Of a DNA stretch of 64,000 nucleotides, positions 37,701 to 49,700 are shown piece by piece. This stretch comes from Tetrastigma voinierianum. Taxonomy: Eukaryota; Streptophyta; Magnoliopsida; Vitales; Vitaceae. Position 1 is the first letter of the stretch; every line of letters starts with the position of its first letter. A program made the position numbers and the translations under genes. The notes beneath the pieces were generated by a model, which worked only from the letters and a program-made list of their open reading frames with translations, had not been told where the DNA came from and ran no database searches. Location of the stretch: contig JAEQBH010004103.1 of NCBI GenBank assembly GCA_016808115.1, forward strand, positions 186,001 through 250,000, in the 5' to 3' direction.

Positions 37701-40700
37701 TTTTATAGGTAAAAACCATTTGAAAAGCATATATTAGAGAAAAAGGGACAAGCCCTGAAGCATACAGGAAGTATACAAAGGCTCCACAAAAGATAAACGA
37801 GCCAGCGAAAAGAGAAACTACCCAGCCCAGCCCCTACATAGTGACCAAAGCATCCAACAAATCTATTACATTCACGGCCTGCACATTTGAATTGGCTATT
37901 GCCCAAGACCATAGAACGAAAATCAGGGAATTCTTCATCCATTGGGTTGAAGGCACCAAGTCCTCAAAAATCGCCCAGTTTCTTTCTTTCCAAATTGTCC
38001 ATAATAAACATAAAGGGGCAGTCATCCAAACTTTTTTCAAGGATTTTCTGGATGGTGGACCTTTCAACCCTGCCAAAGTATCCTTTATGGATCTTGGGAG
38101 GACCCAGTTAACCCCAAAAATCGTGAAAATAAGAGCCCAAAGATTGTAAACCTTAGGGCAGTCATGACCCTATTTAACACTTATACTTATCCACACTCTA
38201 AAGCATGTATTTGAACCTACTTCACCATGTCTTCATCATCATGAAACTCAAGAATAGAATAGCACTATCATCTAAGGTCAAAGTGTCTCTCCTAACTTGG
38301 CGCGACTATTGTGGAAAAAGTAAAAATAAAAAAGTTTATAGACCTCCCCTATGAATTTTTTTTTGGACAATTTGGAAGGAAGTCAATCAAAGGATGTTCA
38401 AGAGCAAGAAGCAAATAGTTAAAGGGCTAAAACGCACTTTCCTAATTTCCCTTTGTAATCAGAGCTAATTGAAGGAAAAATTGTGTCTATAATTGATAAC
38501 AAATAACCTATTTATATACAAGACAATCCCTAAATCAAATAGGAATGAATATGAAGTTTCCTAACTCTACATGTTTCTTTTTCCCAACTAGTTTCTAATT
38601 CTACAATACTATAATACTCCCCCCTCAAGTTAAAGCATAGATGTTGATCATGCCCAACTTATTACAAAGATAACTGACTCGATCCCCACTCAAAGGTTTT
38701 GTAAAGATATCTCTTAATTGTTCTCCAATCTTTACATATCCTGTAGAGATCAACTCCAACTGGATCTTTTCACGGACAAAATGACAATCTATCTCATTAC
38801 GTTCGTTCGCGCGAACAATACCAAGCAGCAGTTATATGCATGACACCAAGTTATCACAATCAAAGCTTAGTCGGTAATCAAGTTTCGATGCCCACTTCCA
38901 TGAAATTTGTGTCATAGCTCTTATACTTCGACTCCGCACTAATTTAGACAACACTCGCTTTTACTCTTCCATGATATCAGATTTCCTCCAAAAAAGACAC
39001 AATATCCTAAAGTGGATCTTCTATCGTCCTTAGATCCTACCTAATATGAGTTAGAAAAGCACTCAATTCTGGTATGCCCATGCTTCTTATACAATATTCC
39101 ACATCCAGGAGCTTCTTTCAAATAGCATGTGCTCTACGCCTACAACCACCCAACGATCGATGTTTTAAGTAATACATATACTAACCTCAAACACGACCGA
39201 ATAAGCAACATCCAACAGCCATCAGAAGATAATCTTAATTTCAACCAATCTTCCTCAGATTTCGTGGTCGTCAAACAGGTCTCCTTCCTAAAGTGATCCA
39301 CACATTAGAGTCATAGCAAGATCAAGACGCCAAACTTAATTTCCCTCGTCTTTATAACAAATCGAGCACATATTTCCGTCGAGATAACAAAATTCCTTGC
39401 TTATTTCTCATGACTTCAACACCCAAGAAATACTTCAACATTCCTAAATCCTTTATGTGAAACTCGACTATGAAGAAAGAGATAACATACCTTTGGAGTC
39501 ACTACCAGTAATGACAATATCATCAACATACACTACTAGTAGAATAACACCAGAACTGGAATTTCTATAGAAGACAGAGTAGTTAGACTTACTCTTCCGC
39601 ATGTCAAATGTCTTAACTGTCTGACTGAATTTGTCAAACCAAGCACAGGGACTCTATTTCAAACTATACAAGGATTTCTGAAGACAACACACGTTCCATA
39701 TCTCCCCCTGAGCAACAAACCCCAAAGGTTGTTCCATGTAAACTTCTTCCTGAAGATCGTCATGAAGAAAAGCATTCTTGATATCAAGCTGATGCAAGTC
39801 TCAACCATAAGAAGAAGCAAGGGAAAGAAACAGACAAACAGATGTCAACTTAGCTACAGGAGAAAAAGTATCATAATAATTAAAGCCATAAGTCTAAGCA
39901 TAGCCCTTAGCAACAAGACAGGCCTTCAATCTAGCAACAAACCCATCAAGATTAAACTCTACTGCAAACACCCAACGACAACCAATAGCCATTTTTCCAA
40001 TAGGTAAAGGCACCAAGTCCCATGTACCATTGTCATCTAAAGCCTGCATTTCATCCACCATAGCATTACGCCAACCAGGGTGAGATAAAGCCTCACGAAC
40101 AATGTTAAAAAGAGAGATAGAATGAAGAGATGCAATAAAGGAAAAAGATGAAGATGACAAATGGTTATAGGAAACGAATGAAGATATTGGGTGAGCACAC
40201 TGACGTTTACCTTTACGGAGAGCAATCAGAGGTTCATCATTCTGAACTGGATCTGATGACAAAGCAGTCGGTGTTTGACTAAAGACTGGAGGGTTCTAGC
40301 GCCAAGAATATACTTGAGTCATGGTAGGTTTAACAGGAACGGGAGCTAGGGTAGAAGCCGGTGGAGCCGGTGAGGCAATAGTGTATACTAATAAATCATC
40401 ATCCTCCCCCTGACTACTAACATGAGAAGAAAGGGAAAGCAGTGGTATTTCAAAATAATGTACATCAATAGATTACTAAAGTAATCGTCAAGAATGAATT
40501 ATCAACACTATACCCTCAACACCTAGAATATCCCACAAAGATACACTTCTTAAAGACTTCGCATCAAGTTTAGAACCCGGAGATGTACATCTCGAACAAA
40601 AACACGTGCATCTAAATACCTTGGGAACAATAGGGAACAACAAATTTTTTGGAAACAACTGGTGATAAGGAATAGCCCAATTAAGAACCGAAAAGGGCAT

Positions 40701-43700
40701 CCTATTAATCAAAAAACAGGTTATGGAGACTGCATCGGCCCAAAAATGTTTAGGGACATTCATCTGGAACAAAAAGGTTCAGGCAATCTCAAGAAGATGT
40801 TTATTCTTTCTCTCAGCTACCCTATTCTGAGAGGGTGTATCAACACACAAGGTCTGATGGAGAATCCCAAGTTGTAACATGGAGGACTGAAAAGGTTCCA
40901 ACAAATATTCCTTAGCCTTATCACTTCTAAATGTTTGAACATAGACATGGAATTGTGTTTGAATTTCAGCACAAAAGACATTAAAATGAGAAAATAGCTC
41001 AAAATGACTTTTCATTAGATAAAGTCAAGTGACACGAGAGAAATCCTCAACAAAAGTAACGAAATACTTAAACTCGATGGAAGACATAACTAGACAAGGA
41101 CCCCAAACATCAAAATAAACTAACTCAAAAGAGTGGAAGCTCATTTATTGACTCTAGGACTCAAATGCACACGATGAAGCTTGCATATTGACACGACTCA
41201 AAATTCAGTGATGATAGATTAGAAAACTGAGGACATAGCTTTTGAAATAGAGAGAGAGAAGTATGACCCAAGCGACAATGTAATCGAATGATAAGAATAC
41301 CTGCATCAGCAAATTCGCTTTGACACTCGTCAGCTGATATAGAATTCACAGACAAAGTCATTCTCGAATTAATAACCGCTTCTGCCGAACGATCATAGAT
41401 CAAACAATGATCATAAAAGAATGAGATACTACAATTAAGTGTATGAGTGAGTTTACTCACACAAATTAAATTAAAAGATAATTGTTGTAAACTCGTAACA
41501 AAAGTCAAAGTGATTAAAGGAATCGAATGAATTGTCCCAAACCCAAGGACACAAGATCTTAACCCATCTGCAAGCAGAATAATGCAGGCTCGAAGGGTGT
41601 GAGACTAAAACGAATAAATAAACTGAATTACCGCCGCGCTTCGGTGGCTTGCAGCCTCAATGACCCATGTGGAGGAAAATGAAAAAAAACACGTGTTGGT
41701 TTTACTTGACTCTACGAGTGTAGCGATGGATGTAGATGCATACTTAAGTGATTTCTGATAATGAACAAACTGAAATCTTCGATTTTTATTCTATAACTTC
41801 CTACAATTCTGGCATGCATGTCCCAGATTATGGCAATAATGACACACAACTCCTCCTTAGGGTTTTGTGTTAGTCATAAAAACATATCTAACTTGAACAA
41901 GCCTCTGAAAATCCGAAAAATAGGATCTTGCAATGAAAAGAACCACCTTTCTAGAAAAATATTGTATTGGAATAGAACTTGGTCCTACACTCCACAAAAC
42001 ACCTCTGAATCTCGAAGAAATCAAGGAGAAAGACTCGAAACCCTAGAAAAACAAGGTTGTCGAACACAAAATGCTTTGAAAATCATCGCGCAGGCATCGC
42101 ATAAGAAAGGCAAGTGGTCAAGAGTGACCATCAATAGCGGATGATGCCGGCGAGAAAGGTCGGAGGTGCCCCAAGCGCCAACGCTGCGGGGGGGAATGTG
42201 GCAAATTCTTATGGCAGCGTGTGGTTCACGCCAAGACACCTTCCGCCACCAACGGATTGGTGGTTTAGGTCAGTTTGGCGACCGCGAACATTCTTGCCTA
42301 GGTAACGCTACCCCATTACCTTTGAAGTGCGTGGTTTCGGAACACCAACCGCACCGCTATGTATTTCCAAGATGCCCTAGAATTTTTTTCTGTTTTACTC
42401 AACTGAACCCCAGGCTCTAATACCATGTAATCATAGTTAATCAATAATTAATTGTGTCTTTAATTGATAACAAATAACGATTTATATACAAGACAATCTC
42501 TAAAACTAAATAGAAAGAATATGGCTTCCTAACTCAGATGTTTCCTTTTCCCAACTAGCTTTAAATTTTGCAATACTATAACACTTTAATGTATGTCTTG
42601 TGTATTCCACACCATTTATATTCTCTCTTGCCTTTATCTAAGGAAAAAGAGGATAGGTTATTGATGAGTGCCCAAAACACTCATCATATACCGGCGTGAG
42701 AGCACGTTTTCGATTCATTTCATCTAGTAATAAGTGCGATTATCGTCGTATATCTGATACTCTACAGGCATTTCAAGTGGTGCTACGGCATTCGAGGCCG
42801 GGAGATTTGAAGAGGGAGATTGTGAGGAGAGCTCACTTCAACGCCGTGATGTTAAGGACGTGCACCATATCAACCAATGTCGCGACGTCTCCGAGACTCT
42901 CTCCCAACGAGAATTTGAGATAAAACAAAAAGAAAAAAAAAAAGAAAAGGAGGAGGAACAGAGTACAAGACAGAGAAGACGACAGAGGAAGATTCGAGAG
43001 ATCGTGTAATCCTTGTATTCGTATTTCCTTTCTCAAACTCCTATTGATTGAAACCAAATGATTGTAATAAGCAAAATGATGTTCTAACTTTATTTCTAAG
43101 GTTTTGTCAGATCCTCGTTATATTCATAAGGATTAGTTTTTAATTCAAATTTTTATTCAAAAGATATATATAGATCCGATATCGACTTGCTCTCTATTTC
43201 TATTAATTACCTACATGGTGGCTTAGGTTTAGGTTTAGGGTTTGTGGTTTAGGGTCTGGGGTTTGTGGTTTAGAGGTGTAATAACACCAACTTGCTTTTT
43301 GCCTAGAATTTGCATTGAGAGATAAAGGTTCCTGGGGATCTCGGCAGTGACACTTGGCCAATCTGGAGAGAGATCTCCCGATTCCGAGTGTGGCGACAGT
43401 GGTTTAACCAGCTTAAGGCCTCTAAATCGAGGCGAAGCAGAGATGCGATCAACCCTACTGGCGAGATAGGCGAATATACCTCGAGAGAGGATATCTCGCA
43501 GGCACAATCAACCTGGCCAAAGATACATCCGTTAATATATCGAATAAATGTGATTTTACACGTATGATAAATCCATTTTGAATATGGCAAGGAAAGGTAA
43601 AACCCTTGTCTTCGTTAATTGAACTAACAAAAGAATTGTGTTTGAAGAAAATGTTCCGACAAATATTCCTTAGCCTTATCACTTCTCAATGTTTGAACAT

Positions 43701-46700
43701 AGACATGGAATTGTGTTTGAATTTCAGCACAAAAGACATTAAAATGAGAAAATAGCTCAAAATGACTTTTCATTAGATAAAGTCAAGTGACACGAGAGAA
43801 ATCCTCAACAAAAGTAACGAAATACTTAAACTCAATAGAAGACATAACTAGACAAGGACCCCAAACATCAAAAAAAACTAACTCAAAATGAGTGGAAGCT
43901 CGTTTATTGACTCTAGGACTCAAATGCACACGATGAAGCTTGCATATTGACACGACTCAAAATTCAGTGATGATAGATTAGAAAACTAAGGACATAACTT
44001 CTGAAATAGAGAGAGAGCAGACACCCAAGCCATTAAATCGTAATTCGAATCGGCGAATAATTCCGTAACGTTACCCGCTCGACACCTCTCGTTTCAATGA
44101 TATAAGAGACCCACGCATGTCGCCTCGACCAATAATCCGCTTCGTCGAACGATCCTAGATCAAACAATGATCAGAAAAGAATAAGATACTACAATTAAGT
44201 GTATGAGTGAGTTTACTTACATAAATTAAATTAAAAGATAATTGTGGTAAACTCATAACAAAGGTCAAAGTGATTAAAGGAATCGAATGAATTGTCCCAA
44301 ACCCAATGACACAAGATCTTAACCCATCTGCAAGGGTAACAATAGAGGTCGAAGGGTGTGAGACTAAAACGTAATAAATAAACTCGTGAATTACTGGCCA
44401 TGCGCTTCTGGCTTTAGAGTCAATGACCCATGGAGGAAACAAAAAACGTGCGACTGACTCTACGAGTGTAGCATGACGTAGATGATACTTAAGCGATTTC
44501 CCCGATAATGAACAAACCTAAATCTTCGATTTTATTCTATAACTTCCTACAATTCTGGCATGCATGTCCCAGATTATGGCAATAATGACACACAACTCCT
44601 CCTTTGGGTTTTGTGTTAGTCATAGAAACATATCTAACTATAACAAGCCTCTGAAAATCCGAAAAATAGGATCTTGCAATGAAAAGAACCACCTTTCTAG
44701 AAAAATATTGTATTGGAATAGAACTTGGTCCTACACTCCACAAAACACCTCTGAATCTCGAAGAAATCAAGGAGAAAGACTCGAAACCCTAGAAAAACAG
44801 GGTTGTCGGACACAAAATGCTTTGAAAATCACTGTTGTAGGCATCAGACAAGAAAGGCAAGTGGTTGAGGAGGACCATCAACAGCGGATGATGCTGAAGG
44901 AGGAGGTGCGTCGGAGGAGGTGCCCCCAAGCGCCAACGCGTGGGGAACAGGGCAAATTCTTATGGTGGTGCGTGTGGTTCACGCGCACACCTTCCGACCA
45001 CCGGACTTGGTGGTTTAGGTCAGCTTCCACGACCGGCGAACACTTCTCCTTGTTTGCAACGCCACCCCCACACTCCTCAAAGTGCTGCATCAAAACACTA
45101 ACCTCTACAAATTTTTACATGTAATCCAAGATGCCCTAGAATTTTTTTCTTGTTTTGGCTCAAATCTGAACCCTAGGCTCTAATACCATGTAATCATAGT
45201 TAATTGAAGGAACAATTGTGTCTTTAATTGATAACAAATAACGTATTTATATACAAGACAATCTCTAAATCAAATAGGAAAGAATATGAAGTTTCCTAAC
45301 TCGCACGCGCTTCATTTTCCAACTAGTTTCTAATTCCCACAATACTATAACACCCTTTAATGTATATGTCTTGTGTATTCACACTATATTTATATTCTCT
45401 TCTTGCTTCCTTATTCAAGGAAAAAAAAGGATAGGTTATTGATGAGTGCCCAAAACACTCATCATATACCGCGCAGGAGCACGCTTGGTTCATTTCATCT
45501 AGTAATGCGCGATTATCGTCAGATATCCGATACTCGCTTTTTGTGCATTTCAGTGAAAAGGCGGCATTCGAGGCCGGGAGATTTGAAGAGGAGATTGTGA
45601 GGAGCCTACCTCAACGCCGTGATGTTATGATCGCGGCACTTACATCACCAACGCGACGCCTCCGGACTCTCTCCAACGAATTTCAGATAAACAAAGAAAA
45701 AAAAGAAAAGGAGGAGGAACAAAGTACAAGACAGAGAAGACGACAGAGGAAGATTCGAGAGATCGTGTAATCCTTGTATTCGTATTTCCTTTCTCAAACT
45801 CCTATTGATTGAAACCAAATGATTGTAATAAGCAAAATGATGTTCTAACTTTATTTCTAAGGTTTTGTTGTATCCTCATATATTCATAATGACAGTTTTT
45901 AATCCGGGCCTTATTCAGTATATATATAGATCTCGATATCGACTCTCGCTCTATTTCCTATTAATTACCTACATGGTGGTTTAGTGGTTTATGATGAAGT
46001 GCCAGGGCCAACACCAACTTCGTTTCACAAGAATTTTAGATCGAGAGATGTTGCCCTGGGATCCGTAGAGTGACACTCCTGGCCAATCTGAGTGTGACTT
46101 CCGATTCCGAGTGTGGAGATTGGTTTAACCATTTGGGTTGCCTTGAAATCGAGGGTGAAGCATAGGATGCGATCAACTCCTACCGACGAGACAGGCGAAT
46201 ATACTGAGAGAGGATACCCTGGGAGGCACGATCAACCCGCCAACAGACATCCGTTAATATACCTAATAAACGGATTTTACAATGTATTTGATAATCCATT
46301 GAATATGGCAAGGAAAGGTAAAACCTGTCTTCGCACTGAACTAACAACTCGTTTAGGATCAAAGTGTCATTATGTTAGTAGTAATTCATTCAAGTTTGAG
46401 ATCCAGATAATACTCTAGAGCCGATTCTAGTATTCAACACACTTCTCTTCGTGGGAACAACACTTGACCAGCCGCTATATTACGTAAACTCGACGCGTAT
46501 ACTTGCGCGTGCGGGCCTACGTTTTTATACATTAATTTACACACCTATACCTAGCCTGTCAGTTATGTTTTGGTGAGAGAGCTCTTTTTGTGCCTTTTTT
46601 TGTGTGGCCTTCCCATTGTGTCCATAGTAATACATCTTGTGTACTTTAGTATACCTTTTTATTTTGTTGTAGATACACAACTATTATTACCTATCAAAAA

Positions 46701-49700
46701 AGTATATTTAGAGGTTAATAGCCATTATCTTATGGCAAATCAAATCATTTTTTTTATGAGTAAACGCAATATATATTAAAAAGAAAAAGAGAACAACAAA
46801 AAGCCCAAAGTATACCGATGGTATACAACAAGGCGACAAAAGAGAACCCACCCACCCGAGGCTCCACCCCTAAGCCCTCATTTACACCCGAGCCAATTCA
46901 AAAACTCAAGTAAGGAATTGTGCTTATCAAAACTATGCACATTTGCCCAACTCCACAAATTACAAATAAAAGTAGAAATCATCACGTGTAAAGAGAACTC
47001 CTCATTCCAAAAAACAATCATGTTTCTCTCGCGCCAAATAGTCCAGAAAATGCAGAGGGGGGCTGCCATCCATGCCTTTTTACGCTTCTTTCCCGCAAAA
47101 GAGCCTTGCCAAGACAAAAGAGCCTCACAGACTGACTTGTGGCAAATCAAATCATTGGCACACACAACCTTGTTTAACCCACCTTAGTAACCGATATGAT
47201 GAGGAACCTGAGAGGAAGAGTGATGGAGACAAGTGGCAGCCATCTTTAAAAGTTTATCACAAAGGCAAAGATGTTGGCTCCCAAGGCCCAAGCCTTAATT
47301 TTGCACTCTTTGGATGATAAGGTTCTAGTTAGGATCTCATATAAATGGGTTATTTAACAATTGTCATAAGTTCGTAACATTTACCAATGGTTGTGATTTT
47401 CCAAGGGTTGTCATTTTCTATGATTGTCATTTTCCAATAGTATTTATGAGGTCCTCGAAATCAAGTCAAAGTTGTTAGTTTCAAGTTCATTTACTAGTTG
47501 GTAGTTCCAAGAGTAATGGGTCCCTAAAGTCACCTATATATATGGTTGTATTCAGTCTTGGTGAATGAAATGAATGAATGAATTAAAGAAATTTCCAGCA
47601 ATTACTAGTGTCTTTGTGTGATGCAAAGAACCCTTCGTGTGAAGTCTGTGGTTTCTGGGAGGATTCTTGTGAGTTATTTCCAGCCACTATTTTGTTCTTC
47701 CAACACTTTTTCCTTGTGCCGTGATCAACTAGCCATGTCCATACCAATACTTTTTCCATGCTCCTATGATCATAGATGCTCCTAATGAGCTTGTAATCAA
47801 GAAACATTCTCCCAAAGAACTCCTTGCAGCCAAAGCCTTTTACTCTCAGCCTACGCATCAGATGCCAACCCAGCAAATGGTCTCTCTTCTCTTCCTTTCA
47901 ACAATTTCCAAATAAAAAAATCTCATCATATTCTCTTAATCCTAGAAGCTACAATCATTGAGATTTTCATTGCTCTTAATCCTAGAAGCTACCATCATTT
48001 TTTTTCTGGATAGGCAATTCTTTTATGGGTAAGATAGGTAACTTTTGTCCCGTTGGAACATGGACATGTAACCTCTTACAAACCCTTCCCATCCCTTTAC
48101 CTCTTAAGTCAAGCCTCAAGGGCTAGAAGCTATTAATACTTCCTTTTTTTTTTTATCGATATCATTATGATTCTCAAAAAAAAAAAAAAAACATATTCCA
48201 ATTCAACCCCAAAAAAAACGTTGCCTTTTCCCCAAAGTCTTTTCACCACTGGAACCCAATTAAGATGAAATATCCCATTTCAACGACATTCTCACTAAAG
48301 CTTTTCTTTTTTCTCCACTAGAACTAGACTAAGAGGAAATTCAAGCACTTTCTCAATCAGAACCTAATGATTGGAGGAAGTGAAATTTCCAACAGAGATG
48401 GAAAAAGGACAACGGTTTGCCTTGTTGAGTTTCCAGCATTTAAGAAAACTTTGGCGATGGTCATTAAGAATATTTCAATCAGTGTATAATAAACAAAGAG
48501 GAGACAAATAGTAAATGACTCATCTACCACAAGTTTACCTATTCTGTACATACCTGTTGCTCATTCCAGGGTCTAGCTCAGGGTCACTGGAGTTACTGCA
48601 GATTTGGGCGAATTTCTTGGTATCACAAAGTTGGGTAAAAGGTGACAACAAAAGTTACAGATTTTTGAGTACTTTGGAGGGGACAATAAAAGGTGAGCTC
48701 AAGGAACGTTATGCTTTCATGAGCTCAAGGACTTCAAGCACAACTAAATCTCATTAAAAAAATGACACTTCAAACTGTGCTCTCCCAGGAAAAAATCATC
48801 AGCATGTCATAAACAAGACAATTTTCCATGAATAATGAGCAATATGTAGTATGATAAAGATGAAGCTAGTTCAGATAAAAAAATAAGTAAAAGTCGTAGA
48901 AGATTAAATAAGAAACCTGTTGACTAATTGGTGCTCCTCCATAAGCAACAACAACCTTCACTCCAGTTTGATATGAAAATTTCTTAGCTTCGTCATGTAT
49001 CTGCCAATTGCACCACAATATTTCAGATTTTCCCACAGTAAAAACTAAACAAAGAGCTCAATATTTAAATAGTCGAGTATTGAGTCCCACTTGGCAAGAG
49101 AGCTCCCTTGTAGGAGAAAGAATGAGAGCAAATGGGTATACTGTACGTGCCCCCCGTGGTGGTCTCTGTGAAGCCTGCCCCTTCATAATCCCACTGATAA
49201 TTGGAAAGCAAAATGCCGCTGTCTTTCCAGATCCAGTCTGGGCACATGCCATCAGATCCCGCCCTGCCAGGGAAATTGGAATTGCATGCCGCTGCACAGG
49301 TGTTGGTTTCACGTACTTGCACCTCTTGATATTTAGATTGAGTGCTTCACCCAAGTCAATCTCTGCAAAGGTATTCACAGGAGGAGGCATGGCATCCCTT
49401 AATTTGTCTCCTACCGAATCTCTTCATAGGCATCAGCACACCGTGACATCCTGCTCACTAAATGCCGCTCCAGTATCAACATCATCCCCAAAAGGATTTA
49501 CTTCCCACTCTTTCCCACGATCCCGGCCACCACTTCTATTATTCCAACCGCCTGTGCGGCCACCACTACTGTAACCAGTTCGATTAAAGTCATTCCTGGG
49601 ACCAACCCAACTATTTCCGATATGTCCAGCTGGTGCTGGTGGCTCTATTGATGGTTTAAGGTTGCGGAGGTGAGGAGGCACGTATGCACTTCTGAAAGGC

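Larger units (their letters stand above)
38454..45352 (-). mobile_element. Ty1/copia retrotransposon with internal tandem duplication (three LTRs)
   Basis: Left LTR 38454-38616, middle LTR 42426-42583 and right LTR 45189-45352, all in the same orientation. CCCTT flanks the outermost LTRs (38449-38453 and 45353-45357). Reading on the minus strand from each right-hand LTR: the tRNA-Met PBS (TGGTATTAGAGCC), gag zinc knuckle, protease/GAG-pre-integrase, integrase; RT and RNase H occur only once, near the left LTR. A cytosine-rich plus-strand tract at 38617-38624 is the polypurine tract. All frames are broken, so the element is inactive. It inserted in intron 2 in the sense of the gene. Confidence 0.88.
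40895..46346. repeat. 2.7-kb tandem direct duplication
   Basis: Unit 1 spans 40895-43630 and unit 2 spans 43653-46346. Both start with GTTCC(A/G)ACAAATATTCC, run through copia integrase end, protease, gag and 5' LTR, and continue through about 1 kb of the element's flank to GAACTAACAA. AT-rich parts are almost identical; CG-rich parts differ by many small indels. The copia element was therefore already in place when the duplication arose, unless the duplication is an assembly artefact. Confidence 0.88.
34880..48916 (-). other. Helicase intron 2, ~14 kb, filled with mobile elements
   Basis: GT donor at 48916 and AG acceptor at 34880, with exact in-frame joining of exons 2 and 3. It contains two SINE-like heads, a MITE, two LINE 3' ends, a copia element with a tandem duplication, a third LINE, an LTR fragment and another SINE, each listed separately. 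Most are in the same (minus) orientation as the gene. Confidence 0.88.

Noticed and set aside
47583..47876. 97-codon minus-strand frame
   Set aside because: Its left half lies in the putative LTR and the rest has no recognisable domain; chance or repeat-derived.
49008..49574. 188-codon plus-strand frame over helicase exon 1
   Set aside because: It is the antisense shadow of the exon carrying the Q motif and motif I and has no recognisable product.
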